Below, in pieces: positions 1 to 6,558 of a stretch of DNA of 6,558 bases. The notes beneath the pieces were generated by a model that was given only the letters and a program-made list of their open reading frames with translations, did not search any database and was not told the DNA's origin. The stretch is from Pseudomonadota bacterium (GTDB lineage Bacteria; Pseudomonadota; Gammaproteobacteria; UBA11654), in the NCBI GenBank assembly GCA_029979325.1, contig JAPOHS010000052.1:1-6558 (forward strand), given 5' to 3'. Made by a program: the position numbers and the translations under genes. The stretch's first letter is position 1. Each line of letters begins with the position of its first letter.

Positions 1-308
1 AGCTTTATTTTTATTGTCTTACCAATGAAACGATCAAAATCCTCTTTCTTTATGAGCTTTCTATCAAGACCTGGTGATGAAACTTCTAATTCATAACTCT
101 CAGGATCTATAAATTCATCAATGACAACTTCTGATGCCTTTGAAACTGAAATGCAATCATCTATTCCGATACCATTTTCATGATCGATGAAAAGCACCAT
201 TTTAATACCTTTTCTGAGGCTATGTTGCTCAATTTCAATCAATTCATATCCTTTTTTCTCAATTTGCTCACGCAAAGTCTCTTCTAAATTTTTTCTTACT
301 TCATCCAT
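1..308 (-). CDS. rimP: Ribosome maturation factor RimP, N-terminal part (3' end cut by the window)
   Basis: RimP is a cytoplasmic factor that binds the 30S subunit and assists its late assembly. The first 102 codons are present. Residues about 8-83 form the RimP N-terminal domain, with KKGYELIEIE (18-27), FIDHENGIGIDDC (40-52) and the hallmark YELEVSSPGLDR (72-83). The last visible residues (RFIGKTIKIK) open the C-terminal SH3-like domain, which lies outside the window. The ATG at 308 gives an N-terminus of usual length. An ATG at 304 is out of frame, and no upstream ATG, GTG or TTG is in frame. No Shine-Dalgarno is evident before 308, and the terminator U-tract ends just upstream, so initiation may be inefficient or depend on read-through transcripts. 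In gammaproteobacteria the gene usually precedes nusA and infB, which would lie beyond position 1. Confidence 0.95.
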   Translation of the reverse strand, partial: MDEVRKNLEETLREQIEKKGYELIEIEQHSLRKGIKMVLFIDHENGIGIDDCISVSKASEVVIDEFIDPESYELEVSSPGLDRKLIKKEDFDRFIGKTIKIK

Positions 309-315
309 ACCAATA

Positions 316-343
316 CACAAAAATAAAGCCCCAGAAGGGGCCT
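316..343 (-). terminator. Rho-independent terminator between tRNA-fMet and rimP
   Basis: On the minus strand, AGGCCCC (337-343) and GGGGCTT (326-332) form a 7-bp stem with five G-C pairs, one G-U and one A-U, around a TTCT loop (333-336). A U-rich tract, TATTTTTG, follows (318-325). It begins 9 bases after the tRNA CCA end and finishes only a few bases before the rimP start codon. It would define the 3' end of the tRNA precursor. Because it precedes rimP it must be leaky, or regulated, for rimP to be expressed from upstream. E. coli also has partial terminators between metY and rimP. Confidence 0.8.
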
Positions 344-352
344 AACCAAAAT

Positions 353-429
<77 letters not shown>

Positions 430-442
430 TCTGTGTTGAAAG

Positions 443-471
443 ATACTAATCTTTTTTAATTAATCTATCAA
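443..471 (-). promoter_or_regulatory. Putative sigma70-type promoter for the tRNA-fMet gene
   Basis: On the minus strand, TTGATA (466-471; 5 of 6 matches to TTGACA) is followed after exactly 17 bases by TAGTAT (443-448; 4 of 6 matches to TATAAT). Transcription would begin near 435-437, a few bases before the mature tRNA 5' end at 429. The -35 box lies within the last codons of nuoN, and the spacer contains the nuoN stop. Spacing and position suit an independent tRNA promoter. In AT-rich DNA such matches arise by chance, and the tRNA could equally be cut from the nuo transcript. Confidence 0.45.
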
Positions 472-1893
472 TAAAAATGAGGAAATAATAATGCGTGTGT
501 AATCTATGATCGGATTGGGGTAAAGGCCAATCAAAAGCAGCATGATTGAAACGAATATGCTTGTTATTGAATGTGTATTCATGATCCCTTGTCTTTCAAT
601 GGGTTGATCGGTTTTCTCAAAATACATAAACCACACTACTCTTAAGTAATAATATGCAGCGATAACAGACATGATTATGCCCACTAATGCAAACCAAAGC
701 ATTCCATTATTGACCAATTCTGACAGAACGATCCATTTTGCATAAAACCCAATAAATGGAGGAATGCCGACCATACTGAACATGCAAAATAAAAGCATAA
801 ATGCAATCAGAGGATGAGAATTACTCAGTCCTTTGAGGTCACCCAACTCGATGTGCTGATGATCTTCTGACGATATTGACTCAATAAGAGCAAATGCTGA
901 GATAGTCATGAGGATATACATCAGTAAATAAGTCATTGATGCACTGATACCACCATCATTTACAATTGAGAATGAGAGCAGGACAAAACCGATATGTCCA
1001 ATTGCAGAGTAAGCAAGCATTCTTCTGAGGTTGATTTGCATCAATGCAATTAGATTTCCAATAATGATTGATAATAGGCCAGCGGATAGAATCAATATAG
1101 ACCAAAACTCACTCATCACATTTAGTGAATCTAAAAATAACCTGCTGATCAAAGCAAATGCGCCTATTTTGGGAACTGAGGAAATATAAATTGCTGCTGT
1201 GGTATTGGAGCCTTGGTATGAATCTGGAACCCAACTATGAAATGGAAATGCACCAAATTTGAAAATAATTCCACATGCTATAAAAGCAACAGCAATTCTC
1301 ATTTCCAAACCATTCAGTAGATTGGACTCTTTTATAAGCTCAAGTGATAAGGTGCCAGTGACGCCGTAAACGATCGACACGCCATACAAAAATATAGCCG
1401 AAGCAATGGCACCAAGAATAAAGAACTTCATCGCCGATTCAGTAGCATCAATTGAGTTTCTATTAGAGGCTACCATTCCATACATCGAAAGGGTTAAGGT
1501 CTCAAGGCCAAGGTAAACTGTCAATAGGTTGTGTGCTGAGCAGAGTATCAGCACACCTAGTGTAGCGAATAATTGAATAAGGAAAATTTCATTTTTGATG
1601 TTCTTTTTGGATTTAAGAGATGCCAAGTGAACCAGTATTGATGAGATTAAGGCTATAATTTTCAAATTGGTCCCAAATGAGTCAATAACATAGTGACCGT
1701 TGAAAATATTACCATTCGGTATTTCTAAGCTGACAAACGAAAGAAATAATGCAAATGATAAAAAGAATAAAATCATCGAATGGATGAATCCAACTGAGAT
1801 GTTACGGATCAAGCTGTTGACTAAGACGACAACACAAATAGCAATGGCTATCGTGACCTCTGGCAAGATTGATCCAATGATATGAAATGTCAT
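460..1893 (-). CDS. nuoN: NADH-quinone oxidoreductase subunit N (proton-pumping subunit)
   Basis: NuoN is the antiporter-like subunit (ND2 type) closest to the NuoK/J/A/H part of the complex I membrane arm. The 477-residue protein (E. coli 485) is hydrophobic throughout. It contains Glu131 (YLGLETLTL), Lys156 (SAMKFFILGA), Lys212 (FKFGAFPFHSWVPDSYQG), Lys242 (SSVPKIGAF) and Lys386 (GFYAKWIVL), matching E. coli Glu133, Lys158, Lys217, Lys247 and Lys395. The distal residue is Lys here and in NuoL but Glu in NuoM, which is the normal pattern. The start at 1893 is well supported: it overlaps the nuoM stop (ATGA), and AGGAG lies 7 bases upstream (1901-1905), the best ribosome binding site in the window. 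It is the last nuo gene. No hairpin terminator follows it, so transcription could continue into the tRNA gene 30 bases downstream. Confidence 0.98.
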   Translation of the reverse strand: MTFHIIGSILPEVTIAIAICVVVLVNSLIRNISVGFIHSMILFFLSFALFLSFVSLEIPNGNIFNGHYVIDSFGTNLKIIALISSILVHLASLKSKKNIKNEIFLIQLFATLGVLILCSAHNLLTVYLGLETLTLSMYGMVASNRNSIDATESAMKFFILGAIASAIFLYGVSIVYGVTGTLSLELIKESNLLNGLEMRIAVAFIACGIIFKFGAFPFHSWVPDSYQGSNTTAAIYISSVPKIGAFALISRLFLDSLNVMSEFWSILILSAGLLSIIIGNLIALMQINLRRMLAYSAIGHIGFVLLSFSIVNDGGISASMTYLLMYILMTISAFALIESISSEDHQHIELGDLKGLSNSHPLIAFMLLFCMFSMVGIPPFIGFYAKWIVLSELVNNGMLWFALVGIIMSVIAAYYYLRVVWFMYFEKTDQPIERQGIMNTHSITSIFVSIMLLLIGLYPNPIIDYTRIIISSFLLID

Positions 1894-3389
1894 ATCCCAG
1901 CTCCTAGAAAAACTAATTCAGATAAGTCATTGATGGATACATACATCAATTTCATTAATGGTTCAGGGTATACACCCATTGCCAGTACCATGATCGCAAG
2001 AATCATGAGTGGTATGAGCTCAACAGCAGTAACATCTTTAATATCATTGATTTTTTCATTAGTGACATTGCCAAAAATAACACGCTTGATCATCCACAAT
2101 GTGTATGCCGCTCCAATGACTAAGGTTGTACCTGATAAGAGTGCGATCCAGAAATTAACTTTCAGGCTCGCTAAAATGACCAAAACTTCCCCAACAAACC
2201 CTGATGTCCCAGGCAGAGCTGCATTGGCAAGTGCAAAAAAGACCATCAAACCTGCAAAACGTGGCATCGTTAAAGCAATACCGCCATAATCTTCTATTTG
2301 CCTGCTGTGAATTCTGTCATACATCACACCGATGCATAGGAATAAAGCACCCGATATTAATCCGTGTGAGATCATTTGTATCATTGCACCACTGATTGCT
2401 AAATTCATATTGTCTAGAGAAGCAATTTCATGATTCAGGAAAACGACAAAAGTACCGAGTGTCACAAACCCCATGTGAGCAACCGATGAATAAGCAATGA
2501 GTTTTTTCATATCTGTTTGAGACAGTGCGACCATACCTATGTAGATGATTGCAATAAGAGATAGCACAACCATAATGATTGACAGTTCACTCGATGCATC
2601 TGGCGTGATTGGTAAACTGAATCTAAGTAAACCATAGCCACCCATTTTAAGCAGTATCGCTGCAAGAATCACTGATCCTCCTGTAGGTGCCTCAACGTGA
2701 GCATCAGGTAGCCAGGTATGAACTGGCCACATTGGAATCTTAACAGCAAAAGCAAACAAGAATGCTAGGAATATAAGAATTTGCTCAGTTCTGGATAGGT
2801 CAAGATTATAAAAATCAAAGATCGAATAAGATCCAGTTTGAATATACAGATAGATGATTGCTATCAACATAAAGACTGAGCCGAGGAATGTATAGAGGAA
2901 GAATTTAATGGTTGCATAAACTCGATTCTTGCCACCCCATATTCCTATGATAACGAACATTGGGATCAACATGGCTTCCCAGAAAACATAAAATAGGAAA
3001 GCATCCAAAGCACTGAATACTCCGATCATTAAACCTTCTAATATTAAGAATGAAGCTAAGTATTGGTGGAGGTTCGGTTTCTCTGAAGTACTTGAGGTCA
3101 GTATGACTATCGGCGTAATAAATGTTGTCAAAAGAATGAGCGGGAAAGATATGCCATCAACACCTAGATGATAATTTATATTGAAACGTTCTATCCAAGA
3201 AACAATCAATTCAAATTGAATTCCCACTTGACTGGAGTCGAACATTGATAATGCATACAAACTGATAACAAATACCAAAGAAGATGAGATGACAGATAGC
3301 CAGTAAGAAAGTGATCCATAATTTTTACCGATCAAAAGTATCATTAAGCCAGATATAATGGGTGTCCAAATCATCAAATCAAGAATCAT
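1890..3389 (-). CDS. nuoM: NADH-quinone oxidoreductase subunit M (proton-pumping subunit)
   Basis: NuoM is the middle antiporter-like subunit (ND4 type) of complex I, in the inner membrane between NuoL and NuoN. I start it at the ATG at 3389 (MILDLMIWTP), giving 499 residues. This ATG forms a 4-base ATGA overlap with the nuoL stop, has GGTGG 6 bases upstream (3396-3400), and lines up with the E. coli N-terminus (MLLPWLILIP). The open frame runs 10 codons further to an ATG at 3419, but that would add a non-homologous stretch lying inside nuoL. Channel residues in this numbering are Glu138 (FWEAMLIPM), Lys217 (FAVKIPMWPVHTWLPDAH), Lys248 (LLKMGGYGLLRFSLP) and the distal Glu401 (GFVGEVL). They correspond to E. 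coli Glu144, Lys234, Lys265 and Glu407. The stop forms another ATGA overlap with nuoN. The gene appears intact. Confidence 0.97.
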   Translation of the reverse strand: MILDLMIWTPIISGLMILLIGKNYGSLSYWLSVISSSLVFVISLYALSMFDSSQVGIQFELIVSWIERFNINYHLGVDGISFPLILLTTFITPIVILTSSTSEKPNLHQYLASFLILEGLMIGVFSALDAFLFYVFWEAMLIPMFVIIGIWGGKNRVYATIKFFLYTFLGSVFMLIAIIYLYIQTGSYSIFDFYNLDLSRTEQILIFLAFLFAFAVKIPMWPVHTWLPDAHVEAPTGGSVILAAILLKMGGYGLLRFSLPITPDASSELSIIMVVLSLIAIIYIGMVALSQTDMKKLIAYSSVAHMGFVTLGTFVVFLNHEIASLDNMNLAISGAMIQMISHGLISGALFLCIGVMYDRIHSRQIEDYGGIALTMPRFAGLMVFFALANAALPGTSGFVGEVLVILASLKVNFWIALLSGTTLVIGAAYTLWMIKRVIFGNVTNEKINDIKDVTAVELIPLMILAIMVLAMGVYPEPLMKLMYVSINDLSELVFLGAGI

Positions 3390-5335
3390 GATGCACCACC
3401 AAGATCCAGTATTGTCCAAGCCAAGAAAATTGCCAGGCCAACAATCATCATTAGGGCATAGTGATATATATAGCCTGTTTGTATGGTTTTGATCCTATTA
3501 GCGATATTTCCGATCCTATATGCAGTCCCATTAACAATGAAATTATCGATGGTTTTTACATCACCTACTTTCCATAAAAGATCTCCGATGTTGCGAGCCT
3601 GTTTTGCAAAAACGTTCTCGTATAAATCATCAAAATAATATTTATTATCTAGGAGTCGATATATGAATGATGATTTATAAGTTACATTATGGAGAATGCT
3701 CGGTTTTTGGATGTATAGGATATACGCTGTAGCGACCCCGAATAATGCAATGTATATGACTGGGCTTGAAAATGCATGGATCAAGAAGCCATAAGCAGAG
3801 GTGAATTCATATCCGAATATCTGGTATGCATCAGGCTGCGAAATAGCATTTGTAAAATATGAACCAAAGACCATTGGGCCAACCGTAGGCCAGGCAATGA
3901 TAACCGATGGAATGGCCAACAATACTAATGGAATCGTAATTGATAACGGTGACTCTTTGACATCATGGTGATGTTCATCCTCTGCACCATGAAATACCTT
4001 GAAGAACAGTCTGAAGGTATAGAGTGCTGTAATAAAAACACCAATTAAGACTGATGCGTATGCAAAACCTGAGCCAACAATATCTGAATGACCAATAGCT
4101 TCAATCAATGCATCTTTTGAGAAAAAGCCAGAAAATCCTGGGAATCCTATCAATGCCAATGAACCGATCAATGATGTCACATATGTGATTGGTAATTTGT
4201 TCTTCAATCCACCCATTTTTCTGATGTCTTGCTCATGATGTAATGCAACAATGACAGATCCGGCTGCTAGAAATAGCAACGCTTTAAAAAAAGCATGAGT
4301 CATCAAGTGGAATAAACTGGCAGAGTATGCAGAAACACCAGCAGCAGCAACCATATACCCCAGTTGAGAGAGCGTTGAATATGCGACAACTCGTTTAATA
4401 TCATTTTGAATCAAACCCAGGATGCCAGTAAACAATGCCGTAGTTGCTCCAATAATCAGAACAAATGAGAGTGCTGTAGTGGAAAGTTCAAATAATGGTG
4501 ACATTCTTGCAAGTAAGAAAACGCCAGCAGTGACCATGGTTGCTGCATGTATAAGGGCCGATATTGGTGTTGGACCTTCCATTGAATCTGGCAGCCATAC
4601 ATGAAGCGGCATTTGTGCAGATTTACCCATTGCTCCACCAAATAATAGGATGCAAGCTGCAGTCAGTGCAGAAACGGTCAGGGTACTTGTCAATAGTAAC
4701 TCAGTTTGAGCAATCTCTTGTGAGTTTGAAAAAACAGCATAATAATCAAGTGAACCAGTGATCGAAAAGATAATACCAATACCCAGGATGAGAGATAAAT
4801 CCCCTACTCTATTCACAATAAATGCTTTTAAATTTGCCTTGATTGCCGATTCTTTGGTGTACCAAAAACCGATGAGCAGATACGACATCACACCAACAGC
4901 TTCCCAACCAAAGAATAATTGCAGGAAGTTATTTGACATCACTAGGCTCAACATTGAGAAGGTAAATAGACTGATGTATGAGAAAAACCGATGATATCCA
5001 GGATCATCATGCATATAACCTATTGTATAAACATGAACCATCAATGAGACAAAGGTTACAACCACCATCATGCTGGCCGTTAGATTATCAATGAGAAGTC
5101 CTATATGAAATGACTGATCTCCAATATTCAGCCATGTATAAATATTTTGATTGATGACAGCGGATGCTTCAAGGATCTCAAGGGCGATGATGCAAGATAA
5201 AACAAAAGATATACTGACACCTATTATGGTGACAAGGTTAACAAAATTCTTACCAAATGATTTACCAAGGAATGCAGCCATGATGCCACCAAATAGTGGC
5301 GATAAAAGTGCAATAAGACTATATTCAAGCATCAT
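3386..5335 (-). CDS. nuoL: NADH-quinone oxidoreductase subunit L (distal proton-pumping subunit)
   Basis: NuoL is the most distal antiporter-like subunit (ND5 type) of the complex I membrane arm, and its long lateral helix runs along NuoM and NuoN. The 649-residue sequence carries the ND5 signatures and the charged channel residues: Glu145 (FGWEAVG), Asp179 (VNRVGD), Lys238 (GKSAQMPLHVWLPD), His347 and Lys351 (LMTHAFFKALLFL), and Lys408 (FFSKDAL). These correspond to E. coli Glu144, Asp178, Lys229, His338, Lys342 and Lys399. After a His-rich loop (HHH at 455-457), the region 545-620 is the amphipathic lateral helix, and a last membrane anchor lies at about 624-645. It is somewhat longer than E. 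coli NuoL (613), the extra length falling mainly in loops and the C-terminal half. Two ATGs are adjacent (5335 and 5332) and neither has a strong Shine-Dalgarno, so the start is uncertain by one codon. The TGA stop overlaps the nuoM ATG (ATGA). Confidence 0.98.
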   Translation of the reverse strand: MMLEYSLIALLSPLFGGIMAAFLGKSFGKNFVNLVTIIGVSISFVLSCIIALEILEASAVINQNIYTWLNIGDQSFHIGLLIDNLTASMMVVVTFVSLMVHVYTIGYMHDDPGYHRFFSYISLFTFSMLSLVMSNNFLQLFFGWEAVGVMSYLLIGFWYTKESAIKANLKAFIVNRVGDLSLILGIGIIFSITGSLDYYAVFSNSQEIAQTELLLTSTLTVSALTAACILLFGGAMGKSAQMPLHVWLPDSMEGPTPISALIHAATMVTAGVFLLARMSPLFELSTTALSFVLIIGATTALFTGILGLIQNDIKRVVAYSTLSQLGYMVAAAGVSAYSASLFHLMTHAFFKALLFLAAGSVIVALHHEQDIRKMGGLKNKLPITYVTSLIGSLALIGFPGFSGFFSKDALIEAIGHSDIVGSGFAYASVLIGVFITALYTFRLFFKVFHGAEDEHHHDVKESPLSITIPLVLLAIPSVIIAWPTVGPMVFGSYFTNAISQPDAYQIFGYEFTSAYGFLIHAFSSPVIYIALFGVATAYILYIQKPSILHNVTYKSSFIYRLLDNKYYFDDLYENVFAKQARNIGDLLWKVGDVKTIDNFIVNGTAYRIGNIANRIKTIQTGYIYHYALMMIVGLAIFLAWTILDLGGAS

Positions 5336-5337
5336 AT

Positions 5338-5643
5338 TTAATTTCTTAACTTATTGAGTTCGCCAACAGATATTGACTTCTTGTTTCGATATAAGGCAAC
5401 TAAAATCGCAAGACCGATTGCGGCTTCAGCAGCAGCGACTGTTAATATGAAAAAAACAAAGACCTGGCCAGATAGATCCTGCAAGAAATGCGAGAAAGCG
5501 ATGAAATTAAAATTGACCGATATCAGCAACAGCTCAGTACACATCATAACAATGATGATATTTTTTCGGTTGATGACGATTCCAGTGATTCCTATCGAGA
5601 ATATTATGGCTGATAACGTCAAGTAAGATTGCAAGGTTAGCAT
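5338..5643 (-). CDS. nuoK: NADH-quinone oxidoreductase subunit K
   Basis: NuoK is the small ND4L-type membrane subunit of complex I. It provides buried glutamates in the proton-conducting chain between NuoJ and NuoN. The 101-residue protein has three membrane helices, at about 6-25, 29-51 and 60-85. The two family glutamates are visible: Glu37 in the second helix (MMCTELLL; E. coli Glu36) and Glu73 in the third ([12 protein letters not shown]. coli Glu72). Length matches the usual 100 or so residues. The ATG at 5643 sits in a TGATG overlap with the nuoJ stop, with AGAGG 9 bases upstream (5653-5657). The nuoL start follows the TAA stop after 2 bases. The call is secure. Confidence 0.97.
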   Translation of the reverse strand: MLTLQSYLTLSAIIFSIGITGIVINRKNIIIVMMCTELLLISVNFNFIAFSHFLQDLSGQVFVFFILTVAAAEAAIGLAILVALYRNKKSISVGELNKLRN

Positions 5644-6242
5644 CAGTCTAGGCCTCTTTTGATGTCAACCATTCTTAATCGTTGTTTTGGATCTGCAGAA
5701 ATTTGATCGCGTGCTACTTGTTTCTTAACATTCTTTCTTGCTCGTAGAGTCAGAGATATTGAAACGATAATCGCTAACAGAAGGATGAAGCCGGCGATCT
5801 CAAATGAAAGAATGTAATTGGTGAATAATTCAGTTCCCAATAGAAGAGTATTATCAACAGATAAAGCTGAATCTGATATTGATTCTAGCCCTGAGAACTG
5901 ATCAGACTGAATCCAATATAATGCAATGAGTTCGGCCGCTACAACCAAACCCAAGAAGATCGCAATGGGTGCAATGTTGGTGAAACCTGATCTTTCTTCT
6001 TCTGCATGAATATTGAGCATCATGATTACAAATAAGAACAAAACCATCACTGCACCAACATAGACAAGCACTAGAACGATTGCTAAGAATTCAGCCTCAA
6101 GAAGCAGCCATAACAGTCCTGTTGTAATAAAAGCCAAGATAAGGGATACAGCAGAATAGACAGGGTTTTTAAAAAGAATCACTCCCAACGAGGCACAAAT
6201 GAGAACAGAAGCAAATGCGTAAAATATGACCTCTAATAGCAT
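5643..6242 (-). CDS. nuoJ: NADH-quinone oxidoreductase subunit J
   Basis: NuoJ is an inner-membrane subunit of complex I (mitochondrial ND6 counterpart) next to the quinone-binding region and linked to NuoK. The 199-residue protein has five likely membrane segments, at about 2-24, 29-48, 53-76, 90-111 and 147-165. The third contains [14 protein letters not shown], the family signature that forms a pi-bulge helix, with conserved Tyr61 (E. coli Tyr59). After the last segment comes a charged cytoplasmic tail (167-199), making the protein slightly longer than E. coli NuoJ (184). The ATG at 6242 overlaps the nuoI stop, and GAGG lies 8 bases upstream (6251-6254), which fixes the start. The stop overlaps the nuoK start by one base (TGATG). 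Nothing in it looks damaged. Confidence 0.97.
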   Translation of the reverse strand: MLLEVIFYAFASVLICASLGVILFKNPVYSAVSLILAFITTGLLWLLLEAEFLAIVLVLVYVGAVMVLFLFVIMMLNIHAEEERSGFTNIAPIAIFLGLVVAAELIALYWIQSDQFSGLESISDSALSVDNTLLLGTELFTNYILSFEIAGFILLLAIIVSISLTLRARKNVKKQVARDQISADPKQRLRMVDIKRGLD

Positions 6243-6558
6243 TACCTATACCTCGAATCTTTCTTCTTATTCTCAATCGTCTGTTCTCGATATTCATCGC
6301 CGGTTGCGAGTAGCATTTCTTTTGTTTGAATCCTTTGTTCATTTTCTGTCATGTGATATTCAAATATATCTGTCTCAACAATGGAGTCCACAGGGCATGC
6401 CTCTTCGCAAAACCCACAATAAATGCATTTAAAGGCATCGATTTCAAACTTGGTGGTTCTTCTGGAGCCATCAGCTCTCTCTTCTGATTCTATTGAAATC
6501 GCTTGTGCCGGACATACAGCTGAACAAAGTTTGCAGGCAATGCATCGTTCTTCTCCGT
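6242..6558 (-). CDS. nuoI: NADH-quinone oxidoreductase subunit I, C-terminal part (5' end cut by the window)
   Basis: NuoI is the ferredoxin-like subunit of complex I that carries two [4Fe-4S] clusters (N6a, N6b) and passes electrons through the peripheral arm toward cluster N2 and quinone. The visible 104 residues, after two leftover bases, begin with [11 protein letters not shown] and contain two Cx2Cx2Cx3CP motifs. Their cysteines are at visible residues 5, 8, 11, 15 and 44, 47, 50, 54. The tail continues with VETDIFEYH and ends KKDSRYR, matching the usual C-terminus of the family. The N-terminal membrane-associated part lies outside the window. The first motif reads CSAVC, where many proteobacterial homologues have CEAVC; this is not a ligand position. 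The stop TAA overlaps the nuoJ start by one base (TAATG), so the two are probably translationally coupled. Identification is secure from the motifs and the neighbours. Confidence 0.97.
   Translation of the reverse strand, partial: GEERCIACKLCSAVCPAQAISIESEERADGSRRTTKFEIDAFKCIYCGFCEEACPVDSIVETDIFEYHMTENEQRIQTKEMLLATGDEYREQTIENKKKDSRYR

Noticed and set aside
1882..2289. 135-codon open frame on the plus strand opposite nuoM
   Set aside because: It lies wholly antisense to nuoM, whose family residues are fully conserved. The translation shows no recognisable domain and no ribosome binding site; it is a by-product of nuoM codon composition.
3390..3419. Ten extra codons at the nuoM N-terminus (start at 3419)
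   Set aside because: The added residues (MDNTGSWWCI) do not resemble NuoM N-termini and lie inside nuoL. The ATG at 3389 forms an ATGA overlap and fits the family start.
3961..3980. His-rich stretch in NuoL as a possible metal site
   Set aside because: Variable His-rich loops at this position are, as I recall, frequent in NuoL homologues. Nothing else suggests a specific metal-binding function.
4422..5357. Several plus-strand frames of 60-80 codons and one minus-strand 61-codon frame inside nuoL
   Set aside because: All are shadows of the intact nuoL frame, with no Shine-Dalgarno, domain or independent context.
5354..5626. 90-codon plus-strand frame opposite nuoK
   Set aside because: It is entirely antisense to nuoK, which shows both family glutamates. 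There is no independent support.
6226..6432. 68-codon plus-strand frame opposite the nuoI 3' end and nuoJ start
   Set aside because: It is antisense to the conserved NuoI cysteine region and has no recognisable protein features.

Overview
This window is the distal, membrane-arm end of a bacterial respiratory complex I (NADH:quinone oxidoreductase, nuo) operon, read entirely on the minus strand, followed by a tRNA gene and the start of a ribosome-maturation gene. In transcription order (right to left) it holds nuoI (3' part only), nuoJ, nuoK, nuoL, nuoM, nuoN, an initiator tRNA-fMet gene, a short hairpin terminator and rimP (5' part only). There is no gene-free stretch longer than about 50 bases, and I see no mobile element, CRISPR array, pseudogene or foreign-looking cargo.

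Organism: the DNA is AT-rich and the proteins are ordinary proteobacterial Nuo subunits. The initiator tRNA is almost identical to the E. coli type, and the RimP fragment carries the EVSSPGLDR signature. The junction nuoN - tRNA-fMet - rimP combines two known arrangements: metY-rimP-nusA-infB, as in E. coli, and a nuo operon placed directly upstream of that block, as I recall for Xanthomonadales and Legionellales. I infer an AT-rich gammaproteobacterium branching outside the enterics. No gene here allows a firmer placement.

Layout: 6242-6558 is the C-terminal part of NuoI with both [4Fe-4S] cysteine clusters. From 460 to 6242, nuoJ, K, L, M and N are packed with 1-nt or 4-nt overlaps (TAATG, TGATG, ATGA, ATGA), or a 2-nt gap at K/L. 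This implies translational coupling and one transcript. NuoI carries electrons toward quinone, NuoJ and NuoK form part of the link between the quinone site and the membrane arm, and NuoL, NuoM and NuoN are the three antiporter-like proton pumps. Every charged channel residue I checked is present. Positions 353-429 are the initiator tRNA, 316-343 a Rho-independent terminator, and 1-308 the first 102 codons of rimP.

The core genes are conventional. The places worth a second look are the tRNA, which has an apparent U1:U72 mismatch instead of C1:A72, and its flanks. A promoter-like sequence straddles the nuoN stop codon, and the terminator's U-tract ends only a few bases before a rimP start that lacks a clear Shine-Dalgarno. 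I found no evidence of a previously undescribed system.
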